64,000 nucleotides of DNA, taken from DATDPM01 sp041498815 (GTDB taxonomy: Bacteria; Pseudomonadota; Alphaproteobacteria; DATDPM01). Below the pieces are notes generated by a model. It did not search any database. It was not told the DNA's origin and was given only the letters and a program-made list of their open reading frames with translations. Shown piece after piece: positions 31,177 through 40,359 of this stretch. The position numbers were made by a program, and so were the translations under genes. The stretch spans positions 17,567 through 81,566 of the forward strand of contig JBGQJC010000004.1 in assembly GCA_041498815.1 (NCBI GenBank), read 5' to 3'. Every line of letters starts with the position of its first letter. The stretch's first letter is position 1.

Positions 31177-32391
31177 ATGTGGAAGATTCCCGTCACCCGC
31201 GCGTTTCGCGCCGCCCTCTTCTTGTGCCTCGCCCTCGGTTTTGGGCAACCCGCGCATGCCGATCCGCAGGCGCATATCACCGGGGTGCGCCTTGGCGATC
31301 ATCCGGACGCGACCCGCTTCGTCCTCGATCTTTCCGAATCCGTGGACTTCCGCGTCTTCGTTCTCGCCGATCCCTACCGGGTCGTGATCGATCTTCCCGA
31401 AGTCGCTTGGGATGCCCCCCCGCCCAAGGAAGGCCAGAGCGTCGGGCTGATCAAGGGCTTCCGTTACGGTCTCTTTTCTCCCGGCACGTTCCGCGTGGTG
31501 CTCGATACCGGCGGCCCGATCAAGATCAAGCAGGCGAAATTGCTGGAGCCCCAGGAGGGTTATGGTCCCCGCCTGGTCCTCGATCTCGCCCCGGAAACCC
31601 GCGAAGCGTTTCTGGCGGAGGCGAAAAAAACCGCGCTCGAAACGGCCGCGGCGCCAAAAGCCCAAACGCCCCAGCCCCAAGCCCAACCGCACCCGGCCAA
31701 GAAAACCGTGGTGCTCGATCCCGGCCACGGCGGAGTCGATCCCGGCGCGCAAGGGCGCAGCGGCGTCTACGAGAAGTTTCTGACCCTTTCGATGGCGCTC
31801 GAACTGAAGCGTCAGCTCGAGGCCAGCGGCCGTTTCCATGTCGTCTTGACCCGCGACCGCGACATTTTCATTCCTCTCCGCGAGCGGATCGCGATCGCGC
31901 GGGCGGCGGGCGCCGATCTGTTCGTCTCGCTCCATGCCGACACCATCGACGATCCCTCGATCCGCGGGCTCTCCGTCTACACGCTTTCCGAGACCGCCTC
32001 CGACAAGGAGGCGGCGGCGCTTGCCGTTTCCGAGAACAAGGCGGACGTGATCGCGGGCGTCGATCTCACCAACGAAAGCCCCGAGGTCACCAATATCCTG
32101 ATCGACCTCGCCCAGCGCGAGACCATGAACCTGTCGGCGAACTTCGCCGAATTCGCGGTGGCGGAGCTCGCCCGCGAGACGCGGCTCTTGGCCAAGACCC
32201 ACCGCTTCGCGGGCTTCGCGGTGCTGAAGGCGCCCGACGTGCCCTCGGTCCTGGTCGAGCTCGGCTACCTCTCCCACGGCCGGGAAGAGCGGCAGCTCCG
32301 CGATCCTTCCTACCGGGCGCGCCTGGCCTCGGCCCTGGCCAAGGGCGTGGAGCGCTATTTCTCCTGGAAGGACGGGTTCACGAAGTCATAA
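31177..32391 (+). CDS. amiC: N-acetylmuramoyl-L-alanine amidase with AMIN domain (AmiC type)
   Basis: Zinc amidase that cuts the amide between MurNAc and the stem peptide during daughter-cell separation. The 404-residue protein has a signal peptide (1-28), an AMIN septal-targeting domain (about 30-130), an Ala/Pro/Gln linker, and an Amidase_3 domain from ~175. The latter has LDPGHGGVDPGA with the first zinc ligand near residue 181, a SLHAD motif and a C-terminal VLVELGYLSHGREE with the catalytic Glu. The PBP1A gene follows after 53 bp. Signal peptide plus AMIN fits AmiB/AmiC rather than AmiA. Confidence 0.93.
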   Translation: MWKIPVTRAFRAALFLCLALGFGQPAHADPQAHITGVRLGDHPDATRFVLDLSESVDFRVFVLADPYRVVIDLPEVAWDAPPPKEGQSVGLIKGFRYGLFSPGTFRVVLDTGGPIKIKQAKLLEPQEGYGPRLVLDLAPETREAFLAEAKKTALETAAAPKAQTPQPQAQPHPAKKTVVLDPGHGGVDPGAQGRSGVYEKFLTLSMALELKRQLEASGRFHVVLTRDRDIFIPLRERIAIARAAGADLFVSLHADTIDDPSIRGLSVYTLSETASDKEAAALAVSENKADVIAGVDLTNESPEVTNILIDLAQRETMNLSANFAEFAVAELARETRLLAKTHRFAGFAVLKAPDVPSVLVELGYLSHGREERQLRDPSYRARLASALAKGVERYFSWKDGFTKS

Positions 32392-32444
32392 CTCGGCCAT
32401 ATTTTGGCGCTTCAACTTCGGCACCCCGAGGGTAATCTAACCGC

Positions 32445-34916
32445 ATGCCGCAAGACCCAGGGCGGACAACGTCCCGGCCATTGGGACGGATGTTCCGCGC
32501 CGCCGCCATCGTTTTGGGAGGTTTGTTCGTGCTCGCCGTCGCCGCCGCGAGCGCGGGACTATACCTGTTTTATCACTACGGGCGGGGGCTTCCCGATTAC
32601 GGGCAATTGGCGGTTTACGAGCCGCCGACGGTCACCCGGATTCACGCGGGCGATGGCCGGTTGATCGCCGAATACGCCATCGAGAAGCGCGTGTTCGTGC
32701 CGGTCGATGCCATGCCCAAAGGCGTCATCAACGCCTTCATCGCCGCCGAGGACAAGAATTTCTACACCCACCCCGGAATCGACATCGGCGGCATCTTCCG
32801 CGCGATTCTGACCAACATCGAGAACCTCGGCTCGAACAAGCGGCCGACCGGCGGCTCCACCATCACCCAGCAGGTGGCCAAGAATTTTCTCCTCTCCGGG
32901 GAAGTGAGCCTGGATCGCAAGATCAAGGAAGCGATCCTCTCGTTCCGCATCGAGCGCAGTCTTTCGAAGGACCGCATCCTCGAGCTCTACTTGAACGAGA
33001 TTTATCTCGGTTACGGCACTTACGGGGTCGCGGCCGCCGCGCTCAACTATTTCAACAAGGGGCTCAACGAACTGACGATCGCCGAGGCCGCCTATTTGGC
33101 GGCGCTCCCCAAGGCGCCCAACAACTACAACCCGGTCCGCCACAAAGAGGCGGCGGTGTCGCGGCGCAACTGGGTGATCGACCGCATGGCGGAGGACGGC
33201 TACATCACGTCTCAAGAGGCCGAAGCCACGAAGGCCGAGCCGCTCACCGTCCGCAATCCGGAAGAAGCCGTCTTCATCCATGCCGAATTCTTCGTCGAGG
33301 AAGTCCGGCGCGAGCTTCTCGACCGCTACGGCGAAAAGGGGCTCTATGAAGGCGGGTTGTCGGTCAGAACCACGCTCGACTCGCGGCTCCAGGACATCGC
33401 CGACAGAACATTGAGAGCGGGGCTCATTGCCTATGACCGCCGCCACGGCTGGCGCGGGCCGATCGCCAAACTTGCCTTGGCGCAGGATTGGCGCGGCCAA
33501 TTGGCGGGCGTCGTGCCGCCGGCCGGCCTTGCTCCGTGGCGGCTCGCCGTCGTGCTCAAGGTCGATGGCTCTGCTGCGGCCATTGGGCTTGCGACCGGCG
33601 AAACCGGAACGATTCCCTTCTCCGAGCTTGCCTGGGCGCGGTCCGTGCTCAAGGACCAGCATTTCGGCGCCCCGCCGCACAAGCCCGGCGACGTTCTCGC
33701 GGCCGGCGATGTCATCGCGATCGAGCCCGCGCGCGCGGCCGAAGACGGCGCGGCTTATCTGCCGAACACTTATGGCCTTCGCCAAATCCCCGACGTCAAC
33801 GGCGCGGTGGTGGCGCTCGATCCGCATACCGGCCGCGTGCTCGCCATGAACGGCGGCTTCAGCTTTGACGCCAGCGAATTCAACCGCGCCACTCAGGCGC
33901 TGCGGCAACCGGGTTCCTCCTTCAAGCCGTTCGTCTATTACACCGCGCTCGAATCCGGATTTACGCCCTCGACCCTGGTGCTCGACGCGCCGATCGTGAT
34001 CGACCAGGGCCCCGGCCTGCCGCTGTGGAAGCCGGAGAACTACACCCATGAATTCCTGGGCGCGGTGCCGATGCGCATCGGCATCGAGAAATCGCGCAAC
34101 CTCATGACGGTGCGCCTGGCGCAAACCGTCGGCATGGACAAGGTCGTCGCCACCGCCGAGAAATTCGGCGTCGTGGACAACATGCCGGAGGAGTTGTCGA
34201 TGGCTCTCGGCGCCGCCGACGTGACGCTGCTCCGCATGACCGCCGCCTACGCCATCTTCGTCAACGGCGGCAAGAAAGTAGCACCCACCCTGATCGACCG
34301 CGTCCAGGACCGCCACGGCAAGACCATTTTCCGCCACGACGAGCGCCCCTGCGAGGGCTGCAACACCGACGGAGTCATTCCCGATGCCTTCACCGTGCCC
34401 GAGATTCCGGACACCCGCGAGCAGGTCGCCGATCCGCGCAGCGCCTATCAGATCGTCTCCATGCTCCAGGGCGTGGTCGAGCGCGGCACCGGGCAAAAAA
34501 TCAGAGCGGTCGGGAAGCCCTTGGCGGGCAAGACCGGCACCACCAACGACAGTTTCGACACCTGGTTCATCGGCTTTTCGCCGGATCTCGTTTGCGGCGT
34601 TTTTATCGGCTTCGACGAGCCGCGCACGCTGGGACCGAAGGAAACCGGGGCCAGCGTCTCGGTCCCGGTGTTCCGCGATTTCATGGCCGAAGCCCTGAAG
34701 GACGAGCCCGCGATTCCGTTCCGCGTGCCGCCCGGAATCCTGCTCGTCCGCACCGATCCGGCAACCGGCTTGCCGGCGGCGCCGGGCGACAAGGGCGTGA
34801 TCCGCGAGGCTTTCAAGCCCGGCACCGAACCCACCGCGCGCGGCTCCGTCATCAACGGCACTTCGCTTACCCCGGGTTCCGAGACGCCGGCGGCCGCACC
34901 CGGCGGACTTTATTGA
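32445..34916 (+). CDS. mrcA: Penicillin-binding protein 1A (bifunctional transglycosylase/transpeptidase)
   Basis: Class A PBP that polymerises and cross-links peptidoglycan. Residues ~20-45 are the membrane anchor. The GT51 domain has FIAAEDKNFYTHPGIDIGGI near residue 100 with the catalytic Glu, then GGSTITQQVAKNFLL. An OB-like insert follows. The transpeptidase domain has the active-site Ser in GSSFKPFVYY near 490, the SRN box near 550 (EKSRNLMTVRLA) and KTGTTN near 690. 823 residues is a normal length. It runs in the same direction as the amidase gene, a cell-wall pairing. Confidence 0.95.
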   Translation: MPQDPGRTTSRPLGRMFRAAAIVLGGLFVLAVAAASAGLYLFYHYGRGLPDYGQLAVYEPPTVTRIHAGDGRLIAEYAIEKRVFVPVDAMPKGVINAFIAAEDKNFYTHPGIDIGGIFRAILTNIENLGSNKRPTGGSTITQQVAKNFLLSGEVSLDRKIKEAILSFRIERSLSKDRILELYLNEIYLGYGTYGVAAAALNYFNKGLNELTIAEAAYLAALPKAPNNYNPVRHKEAAVSRRNWVIDRMAEDGYITSQEAEATKAEPLTVRNPEEAVFIHAEFFVEEVRRELLDRYGEKGLYEGGLSVRTTLDSRLQDIADRTLRAGLIAYDRRHGWRGPIAKLALAQDWRGQLAGVVPPAGLAPWRLAVVLKVDGSAAAIGLATGETGTIPFSELAWARSVLKDQHFGAPPHKPGDVLAAGDVIAIEPARAAEDGAAYLPNTYGLRQIPDVNGAVVALDPHTGRVLAMNGGFSFDASEFNRATQALRQPGSSFKPFVYYTALESGFTPSTLVLDAPIVIDQGPGLPLWKPENYTHEFLGAVPMRIGIEKSRNLMTVRLAQTVGMDKVVATAEKFGVVDNMPEELSMALGAADVTLLRMTAAYAIFVNGGKKVAPTLIDRVQDRHGKTIFRHDERPCEGCNTDGVIPDAFTVPEIPDTREQVADPRSAYQIVSMLQGVVERGTGQKIRAVGKPLAGKTGTTNDSFDTWFIGFSPDLVCGVFIGFDEPRTLGPKETGASVSVPVFRDFMAEALKDEPAIPFRVPPGILLVRTDPATGLPAAPGDKGVIREAFKPGTEPTARGSVINGTSLTPGSETPAAAPGGLY

Positions 34917-34929
34917 CCGGCGCTTGCGA

Positions 34930-34958
34930 TTGACGCGGCGGCTCGGGATCGCTACATC
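34930..34958 (+). promoter_or_regulatory. Candidate sigma70 promoter of prfB
   Basis: TTGACG (34930-34935) and TACATC (34953-34958) are spaced by 17 nt, 32 bp upstream of the prfB ATG. Confidence 0.5.
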
Positions 34959-34990
34959 CCGTTCAACGCCGTTTACTTTGCCGGAACCCC

Positions 34991-36122
34991 ATGCGCGCCG
35001 AGCTTCAAACCGTGATCGAAGGAATCCAGCAGTCTCTGAGCCTGCTGAGGAGGCATCTTTGACTGGGACGGCGCGCAAAAGCGCATAGTCGAACTCAATG
35101 CCGAGGCCGAAAACCCCGATCTCTGGAACAACCCTGCGCGCGCGCAAGGCATCATGCGCGAGCGCACCGGCCTCCAGTCGGCGATCGATTCCATCGCCGG
35201 AATCGAAACCGGGCTCCGCGAAAACATCGATCTCTTGGCGCTCGCCGAATCCGAAGGCGACGCGGCGGTGGCGAGCGAGGCGGAAAAAGCGCTCCACGAG
35301 CTTCGCGCCGTTGCCGCCAAGCGCGAGCTCGAAAGCTTGCTCTCGGGCGAGGCCGACGCCAACGATTGCTTCGTCGAAGTCCACGCGGGCGCGGGCGGCA
35401 CCGAATCCCAGGATTGGGCCGAGATGCTGGCCCGCATGTACGCGCGCTGGGCGGAGCAGCACGGCTTCAAGATCGAATGGCTGGAAGAATCCGCGGGCGA
35501 AGAAGCGGGAGTCAAATCCGCGACCTTCAAAGTCATCGGCAAGAACGCCTACGGCTGGCTGAAAACCGAATCCGGCGTTCATCGCCTGGTCAGAATATCT
35601 CCTTTCGATTCACAATCCCGCCGGCACACGAGCTTCGCCAGCGTCTGGGTTTACCCGGTGGTGGACGACACCATCGCGATCGAGATCGAGGACAAGGATT
35701 TGCGCATCGATACCTACCGGGCAAGCGGCGCCGGCGGCCAGCACGTGAACAAGACCGACAGCGCGATCCGCATCACCCACGCCCCCAGCGGAATCGTGGT
35801 GCAATGCCAGAACGAGCGCTCGCAGCATCGCAATCGGCAAGAAGCGATGAACATGCTCCGCGCGCGATTGTACGAAGTGGAATTGCAGAAGCGCGAGGCA
35901 GCCACGCGCGCCGCCCATGAAGCGAAATCCGACATCGGCTGGGGCCATCAAATACGCTCCTATGTCCTCCAGCCTTATCAGATGGTGAAGGACGTGCGCA
36001 CCGGAGTCGAGATCGGCAACGCCCAGAAAGTGCTCGACGGCGGCATCGACGAATTTCTGCAAGCCTCTCTCGCCCAGCGCCTCAAGGGCGGCCAGGCGAG
36101 CGCGAGTAAAGAGGCGGGGTAG
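34991..36122 (+). CDS. prfB: Peptide chain release factor 2, with programmed +1 frameshift
   Basis: RF2 terminates translation at UGA and UAA. The first 23 codons (ATG at 34991, start MRAELQTVIEGIQQ) end in CTT-TGA at 35057-35062, and the rest continues in the +1 frame from GAC at 35061, giving 376 residues. This is the classical autoregulatory frameshift: low RF2 makes ribosomes pause at the in-frame UGA and shift. Motifs in the second part are the stop-codon-reading SPF tripeptide in RISPFDSQSRRHTSF and the peptidyl-hydrolysis GGQ in SGAGGQHVNKTDSAIRITH. The start at 35154 is not a real start, only an internal codon of the second frame. Confidence 0.95.
35048..35063 (+). promoter_or_regulatory. 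prfB +1 frameshift signal (internal SD, CTT slip, TGA, C)
   Basis: AGGAGG (35048-35053) acts as an internal Shine-Dalgarno three bases before the slippery CTT (35057-35059), followed by TGA and C, the poor-termination context. Spacing and bases match the known RF2 frameshift site. Confidence 0.95.
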
Positions 36123-36130
36123 GGCGAAAT

Positions 36131-36802
36131 TTGCCGAAAGCGTCGTCGAAATTTGCGATCGTGTCTGGCAATGAATGGAAACTGGTAGGAAGGGTCGGAA
36201 AAGCGCGCAAAAACCAGTTATTAAAAACGCCCTTCGAATCAATCCTGAGGCGGATACTTAAAGAGGTACGACTAGTTGATCACGGTCGCGAAACTATTAA
36301 AGCATGTCCAGGCTCAACGCGGGTCTGGCTCAAATTACAATTGTCGAGCAAAACCGTCGACCTCTTCCACAATGGGGCAGGGGGATATAGGGCTCAGTTC
36401 TATCTCGACATGCAGCAGGGTGCTCAAGCAAATCGCCGTGTAATTAAAGCCCTGCTGCAAAAGCTTAAGCGGCTTTGTGCGGCTGAGCCTAAACGAACTT
36501 GCAGCTGGGACTTCATCAAGGCGTCGATCTGCGATGCCGATGCGAAGATATGGATTCATCAAGGTCTATGGCATCGGAGAAACAGACGGGATGACCGTCA
36601 CCTAATGGTTGACCGTTGGGTACAAAATGGAAAGACGATGAAGCTGCGAAAGAAAGAAATTCCCAGCTGGGCGCAGCTCACGCCGAACGCCGAAACACGC
36701 CTCTGGATCAAGGGTGGATGTTTAGATGCTCAATGCCGGTCTATCGGCGTACGTCTCAAACCGTGTAGGAACAGGGAGCTTCACTATCTCGGTTATACTT
36801 GA
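36131..36802 (+). CDS. Orphan protein of unknown function in AT-richer DNA
   Basis: A 223-residue basic protein that I do not recognise. It contains no signal peptide or clear domain; the central part (TRVWLKLQLSSKTVDLF, RVIKALLQKLKRLCAA) looks alpha/beta, and the C-terminal part has six or more Trp and Cys residues. The first possible start is TTG at 36131, nine bases after the prfB stop; a GTG at 36161 is an alternative, and there is no in-frame ATG near either. GC content drops to roughly half over this gene, against about two thirds around it, and codon use is unlike the neighbours, which suggests recent transfer. It could also be a decaying gene. Confidence 0.45.
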   Translation: MPKASSKFAIVSGNEWKLVGRVGKARKNQLLKTPFESILRRILKEVRLVDHGRETIKACPGSTRVWLKLQLSSKTVDLFHNGAGGYRAQFYLDMQQGAQANRRVIKALLQKLKRLCAAEPKRTCSWDFIKASICDADAKIWIHQGLWHRRNRRDDRHLMVDRWVQNGKTMKLRKKEIPSWAQLTPNAETRLWIKGGCLDAQCRSIGVRLKPCRNRELHYLGYT

Positions 36803-36854
36803 TCTTGCCAAAATGATTTAAGAATCGGTGGCATCAGCCAGAAGTGCCGCTCCG

Positions 36855-37319
36855 TCACAACCCCTTCACCGCCTCCAAAACTTCTTCCGCGTGGCCCTTC
36901 ACCTTCACCTTGCGCCAAATGTTGAGCACGATCCCCTTGGCGTCGATCAAGAACGTCGCGCGCTCGATGCCCATGTATTTGCGGCCCATGAAGCTCTTCT
37001 GCGTCCATACGTCGTAAGCCTCGGTGACTTTTCCGTCCGAATCGGACGCGAGCGGGAAGGGGAGCTTGAATTTCTTTTTGAACTTTTCGTGGCTCGCGAC
37101 GTTGTCCCGCGACACCCCGATCACCTCCGCCTTCACCTTGGAAAAATCCGGAAGCGAATCCCGAAAATTGCACGCCTCCGTGGTGCAGCCCGGCGTGTCG
37201 TCCTTGGGATAGAAATAAAGCACGACATTCTTGCCGCGGAGCGATTTGAGCGAGACTTTCCCGCCGCCATCGGTTGCCATCGAAAAATCCGGCGCCGCTT
37301 CGCCGATCTTCACGCTCAT
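36855..37319 (-). CDS. bcp: Thioredoxin-dependent peroxiredoxin, Bcp/PrxQ type
   Basis: Reduces hydrogen peroxide and organic peroxides. The 154-residue protein has the motif YPKDDTPGCTTEAC with the peroxidatic Cys45 and a second Cys50 in the alpha-helical position used as resolving Cys by PrxQ enzymes. The C-terminal FMGRKYMGIERATFLID follows. The ATG overlaps the glnE stop as ATGA, so expression is coupled to glnE. Confidence 0.94.
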   Translation of the reverse strand: MSVKIGEAAPDFSMATDGGGKVSLKSLRGKNVVLYFYPKDDTPGCTTEACNFRDSLPDFSKVKAEVIGVSRDNVASHEKFKKKFKLPFPLASDSDGKVTEAYDVWTQKSFMGRKYMGIERATFLIDAKGIVLNIWRKVKVKGHAEEVLEAVKGL

Positions 37320-40210
37320 CCCTTGCGCTCCTCCCGTACTTCCTTTGGACCCGCCGCCCGTTCGATCAATTCGTGAAACAGTTTCCGCACCGCATCGGCC
37401 CGTTCCTCGATCTCGCGCAACAGGGCCGGATAATCCGTGGCCCCCGAGGCCCGCACCAGAATGCGTTGCAGCCCGACCGGCGCATCTTCCGCCGCGATCG
37501 GCTCAGGATAGCACAGGCGGAGGATTCCCAGAATCCGCTGCCATAGATGCAGGGCCGCATCCAATTGCTCCGCCGCGGCGCGCTCAAGAAATCCGGCTTG
37601 CGCAATCCGCAGCAACGCTTCCAGCGTGTTCCGGCTCAGGATTTCCGGATGATCGTGGGCGAACCGCAGCTCCAGGAACTCGACGATGAATTCCGCGTCC
37701 ACCAATCCACCGCGGAGACGCTTGACGTCGAACAGCGATCGCGCCTTGTGCTCCTGCGCCATGCGCTCGCGCATGTCGAACACCTCGCGCGCGAGCTTGG
37801 GCGTCTCGCGCGGCCGCGTCAAAGTCTCGCGGACGATGTCCTCCACCGCCGCCGCCAGGTGCTTCGGGGCGGCCACGACGCGCGCCCGGGTCAATGCCAG
37901 ATGCTCCCAGGTCCAGGCCGACTCAGCGTGGTAGCGCTGGAAAGATTCCAGGCTCGAGGCGATCGGCCCCGATGAGCCGGACGGGCGCAAACGCATGTCC
38001 ACGGCATAGAGTTCGCCTTCGGCGGTCGGGGCCGCGATGGCGTTGATGAGGCGGCGCGAGAGGCGCGCGAAATATTCCTGGGCGTTGTGCGCCTCGAACA
38101 CGAAGACAAGGTCGAGATCGGAACCGACCGTCATCTCGCGCCCGCCCAACCTGCCCAGTGCAATGACCGCCATCCCTTCGCCCGGCATGGCGCCTTGGGT
38201 TTTCGCGAAATCCGCTTCCACCAGCGGCTTCAATACGCGCAAGGCCGCATCGGCGATATCGGAAAACATGGGGCCGGCGGCGTCGGCCGTGGTCAAATTG
38301 CGCAGGATCTGGACGCCGACGCGGAATTTCTTGTCGCCGGCCCAACGTCGGGCGATGTCGAGCGCGCCCTCGAAGCTTTGCGCCTGCGCAATGGCTTCCG
38401 CCAATTCGCGTTCCAACTGGGGTGCGCCCGCCAGAGGCTGGTAGAAATCGGGCGAGAGCACGCCGTCGAGAAGAATCGGCCGCCGTGCCAGCAAATCCGC
38501 CAGATGCGGCGCATCGCCCATGATCTCGGCGACGAGATCGAGCAAGACCGGATTGGATTCAAACAACGAAAAAAGCTGCACGCCCGCGGGCAGTCTTGCC
38601 AAAAACGCGTCGAACCGGATGAAGGCTTCCTGCGGCGCCGCGGTCTTGGCGAAACCCGCCAGAATCGCCGGCACCAGCTCGGTCAGGATTTCCCTTGCGC
38701 GGGCGCTCCGCATGGCCGCATAGCGCCCGTGGTGCCAGGCCATGATCGTGGCCGCGATCGCGCCCGGGTCGGTAAAGCCGAGCTTATTCAGGGTCTCCAG
38801 CGTCTCGGGATCGTGCTCCGTGCCCGTGAAAACAAGGTTTCCCGGCCCGCTCAAGGGCCGCTCGTCCTCGAACAGGGCGGCGTAATGTTTTTCCACGGTC
38901 TGCAGGTGATGCAGCAATTCGTCCGCGAAACTTTTCCTATCCTTGTAGCCAAGGAACACGGCGATATGCCGGAGGCCGGTTTCGTCCTTCGGCAGGCTAT
39001 GCACCTGCTGGTCGTCCACCATCTGGAGGCGGTGTTCCGCGCGCCGCAGGAATTCATAGGCCGCGGTAAGCTCTTGCGCCGCCGCCGCGGAAATCTTGCC
39101 CGCCTGCGCCAGCGCTTCGAGCGCCTCGCAGGTGCCGCGCTTGCGCAAGGCCGGAATCCGCCCGCCCCAGATCAATTGCTGGGTCTGGGCGAAGAATTCG
39201 ATCTCGCGGATGCCGCCCCGCCCGAGCTTGAGGTTGTGGCCTTCGACCTTGATCGCGCGGGATTCTTTGTGCGCGTCGATCTGGCGCTTGATGGAATGGA
39301 TATCCGCGATCGCCGCGAAATCGAGGTTCTTGCGCCAGATATAGGGCACCGTGAATTTCAGGAAATCCTTCGCCGCGTCTAGGTCACCGGCGACGTATCG
39401 CGCCTTGATCATCGCCGCCCGCTCCCAGTTCTGCCCCATCGCCTCGTAATAGGCTTCGGCCGCGAGCACGTTGACCGCAATCGGCGTGGCGCCTGGGTCG
39501 GGTCTGAGGCGAAGGTCGCAGCGGAAAACGTAACCGTCGTCGGTCCGCTCCTCCATCATGCGCACCAGTTCGCGGGTCAAGCGCACCATCAATTCCTGAA
39601 GCGAGTGCCGCCCCCGGTACGCGATCCGTTCGGGATCGAACAACACGATCAAATCGATGTCGCTCGAATAATTGAGTTCCTGCGCGCCCAGCTTTCCCAT
39701 TCCCAGCACGAAAAAGCCGCCGGGCTTCTCGATGTCGCCCGCGCTTTGCACGCCGCGAAGCAAATGGGACACAGCAAGCCCCAAGGCCGTCTCGGCGAAG
39801 GTGCTGAGGGCTCCGGTCACCCGCTCCAGCGGCCAGATGCCGCAGATATCCGATAGACCGGTGACGAGCGCCGTGCGGCGCTTGGCGATCCGGAGTTCCT
39901 TCATCAGGCGCTTGCCGTCGCCTTCCCCGGCCAAACCCGCCGTCATCGCGGCCACCAGCTCCTCGAAGACAAGGTCCGGGCCTTTTTCCATGAGGTGCTT
40001 GGCAAATCCGGGATCGGCAAGCCATGCGCCCGTCAGGAACGGGCTGTTGCCGAACACCGCTTCGAGAAGGCTGCTGCCCCTGGGATCGGCGGCGAGGCTC
40101 CGGGCGAAATCGGCGAAGCCCGCGGCCTCGCCCCAGTGCAAGGTTCCGACCCGGGCCAGATTCCGGTCGGCCGGGCCGGGCAGCGCCCGCAATCTGGTCA
40201 GAAATTCCAT
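37316..40210 (-). CDS. glnE: Bifunctional glutamine synthetase adenylyltransferase/adenylyl-removing enzyme GlnE
   Basis: Adds and removes AMP on glutamine synthetase in response to PII, setting ammonia assimilation. The 964-residue protein has two nucleotidyltransferase domains: the N-terminal deadenylylating one with GMGKLGAQELNYSSDIDLIV near residue 185, and the C-terminal adenylylating one with ALGRLGGREMTVGSDLDLVF near 698, each with the GSD/SSD metal-binding pair. A helical domain that binds glutamine and PII lies between. The ATG at 40210 has GGAAGG nearby; the frame is open upstream but without support. bcp overlaps downstream. Confidence 0.95.
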   Translation of the reverse strand: MEFLTRLRALPGPADRNLARVGTLHWGEAAGFADFARSLAADPRGSSLLEAVFGNSPFLTGAWLADPGFAKHLMEKGPDLVFEELVAAMTAGLAGEGDGKRLMKELRIAKRRTALVTGLSDICGIWPLERVTGALSTFAETALGLAVSHLLRGVQSAGDIEKPGGFFVLGMGKLGAQELNYSSDIDLIVLFDPERIAYRGRHSLQELMVRLTRELVRMMEERTDDGYVFRCDLRLRPDPGATPIAVNVLAAEAYYEAMGQNWERAAMIKARYVAGDLDAAKDFLKFTVPYIWRKNLDFAAIADIHSIKRQIDAHKESRAIKVEGHNLKLGRGGIREIEFFAQTQQLIWGGRIPALRKRGTCEALEALAQAGKISAAAAQELTAAYEFLRRAEHRLQMVDDQQVHSLPKDETGLRHIAVFLGYKDRKSFADELLHHLQTVEKHYAALFEDERPLSGPGNLVFTGTEHDPETLETLNKLGFTDPGAIAATIMAWHHGRYAAMRSARAREILTELVPAILAGFAKTAAPQEAFIRFDAFLARLPAGVQLFSLFESNPVLLDLVAEIMGDAPHLADLLARRPILLDGVLSPDFYQPLAGAPQLERELAEAIAQAQSFEGALDIARRWAGDKKFRVGVQILRNLTTADAAGPMFSDIADAALRVLKPLVEADFAKTQGAMPGEGMAVIALGRLGGREMTVGSDLDLVFVFEAHNAQEYFARLSRRLINAIAAPTAEGELYAVDMRLRPSGSSGPIASSLESFQRYHAESAWTWEHLALTRARVVAAPKHLAAAVEDIVRETLTRPRETPKLAREVFDMRERMAQEHKARSLFDVKRLRGGLVDAEFIVEFLELRFAHDHPEILSRNTLEALLRIAQAGFLERAAAEQLDAALHLWQRILGILRLCYPEPIAAEDAPVGLQRILVRASGATDYPALLREIEERADAVRKLFHELIERAAGPKEVREERKG

Positions 40211-40275
40211 GGACCTTCCCGATTCGCCCGTATTTCCCCCGCTCCGGCCTCGGAAAAAGCTACACGCGGCGGCTA

Positions 40276-40294
40276 TTCCCATACAAAATGGGAA
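40276..40294. promoter_or_regulatory. Perfect 7-5-7 palindrome in the glnE/AsmA-like divergent region
   Basis: TTCCCAT-ACAAA-ATGGGAA is a perfect inverted repeat in the 149-bp gap between divergent glnE and the AsmA-like gene. Its position, 66 bp from the glnE start and 66 bp from the other, suits an operator acting on both. The regulator is unknown. Confidence 0.4.
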
Positions 40295-40359
40295 ACCGGG
40301 GACAAGACGCGGCGGCAAGCCGCAACCTGCGCAATCCCGTTCCCGCGGTCAAGGAACCC

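Noticed and set aside
34991..35062. prfB as a frameshifted pseudogene
   Set aside because: The in-frame TGA is the conserved programmed frameshift site with internal Shine-Dalgarno.
32559..35582. A 1007-codon open frame on the minus strand
   Set aside because: It is fully antisense to PBP1A and prfB, whose motifs are unmistakable; its product is low-complexity and has no domain. High GC makes long antisense frames common.
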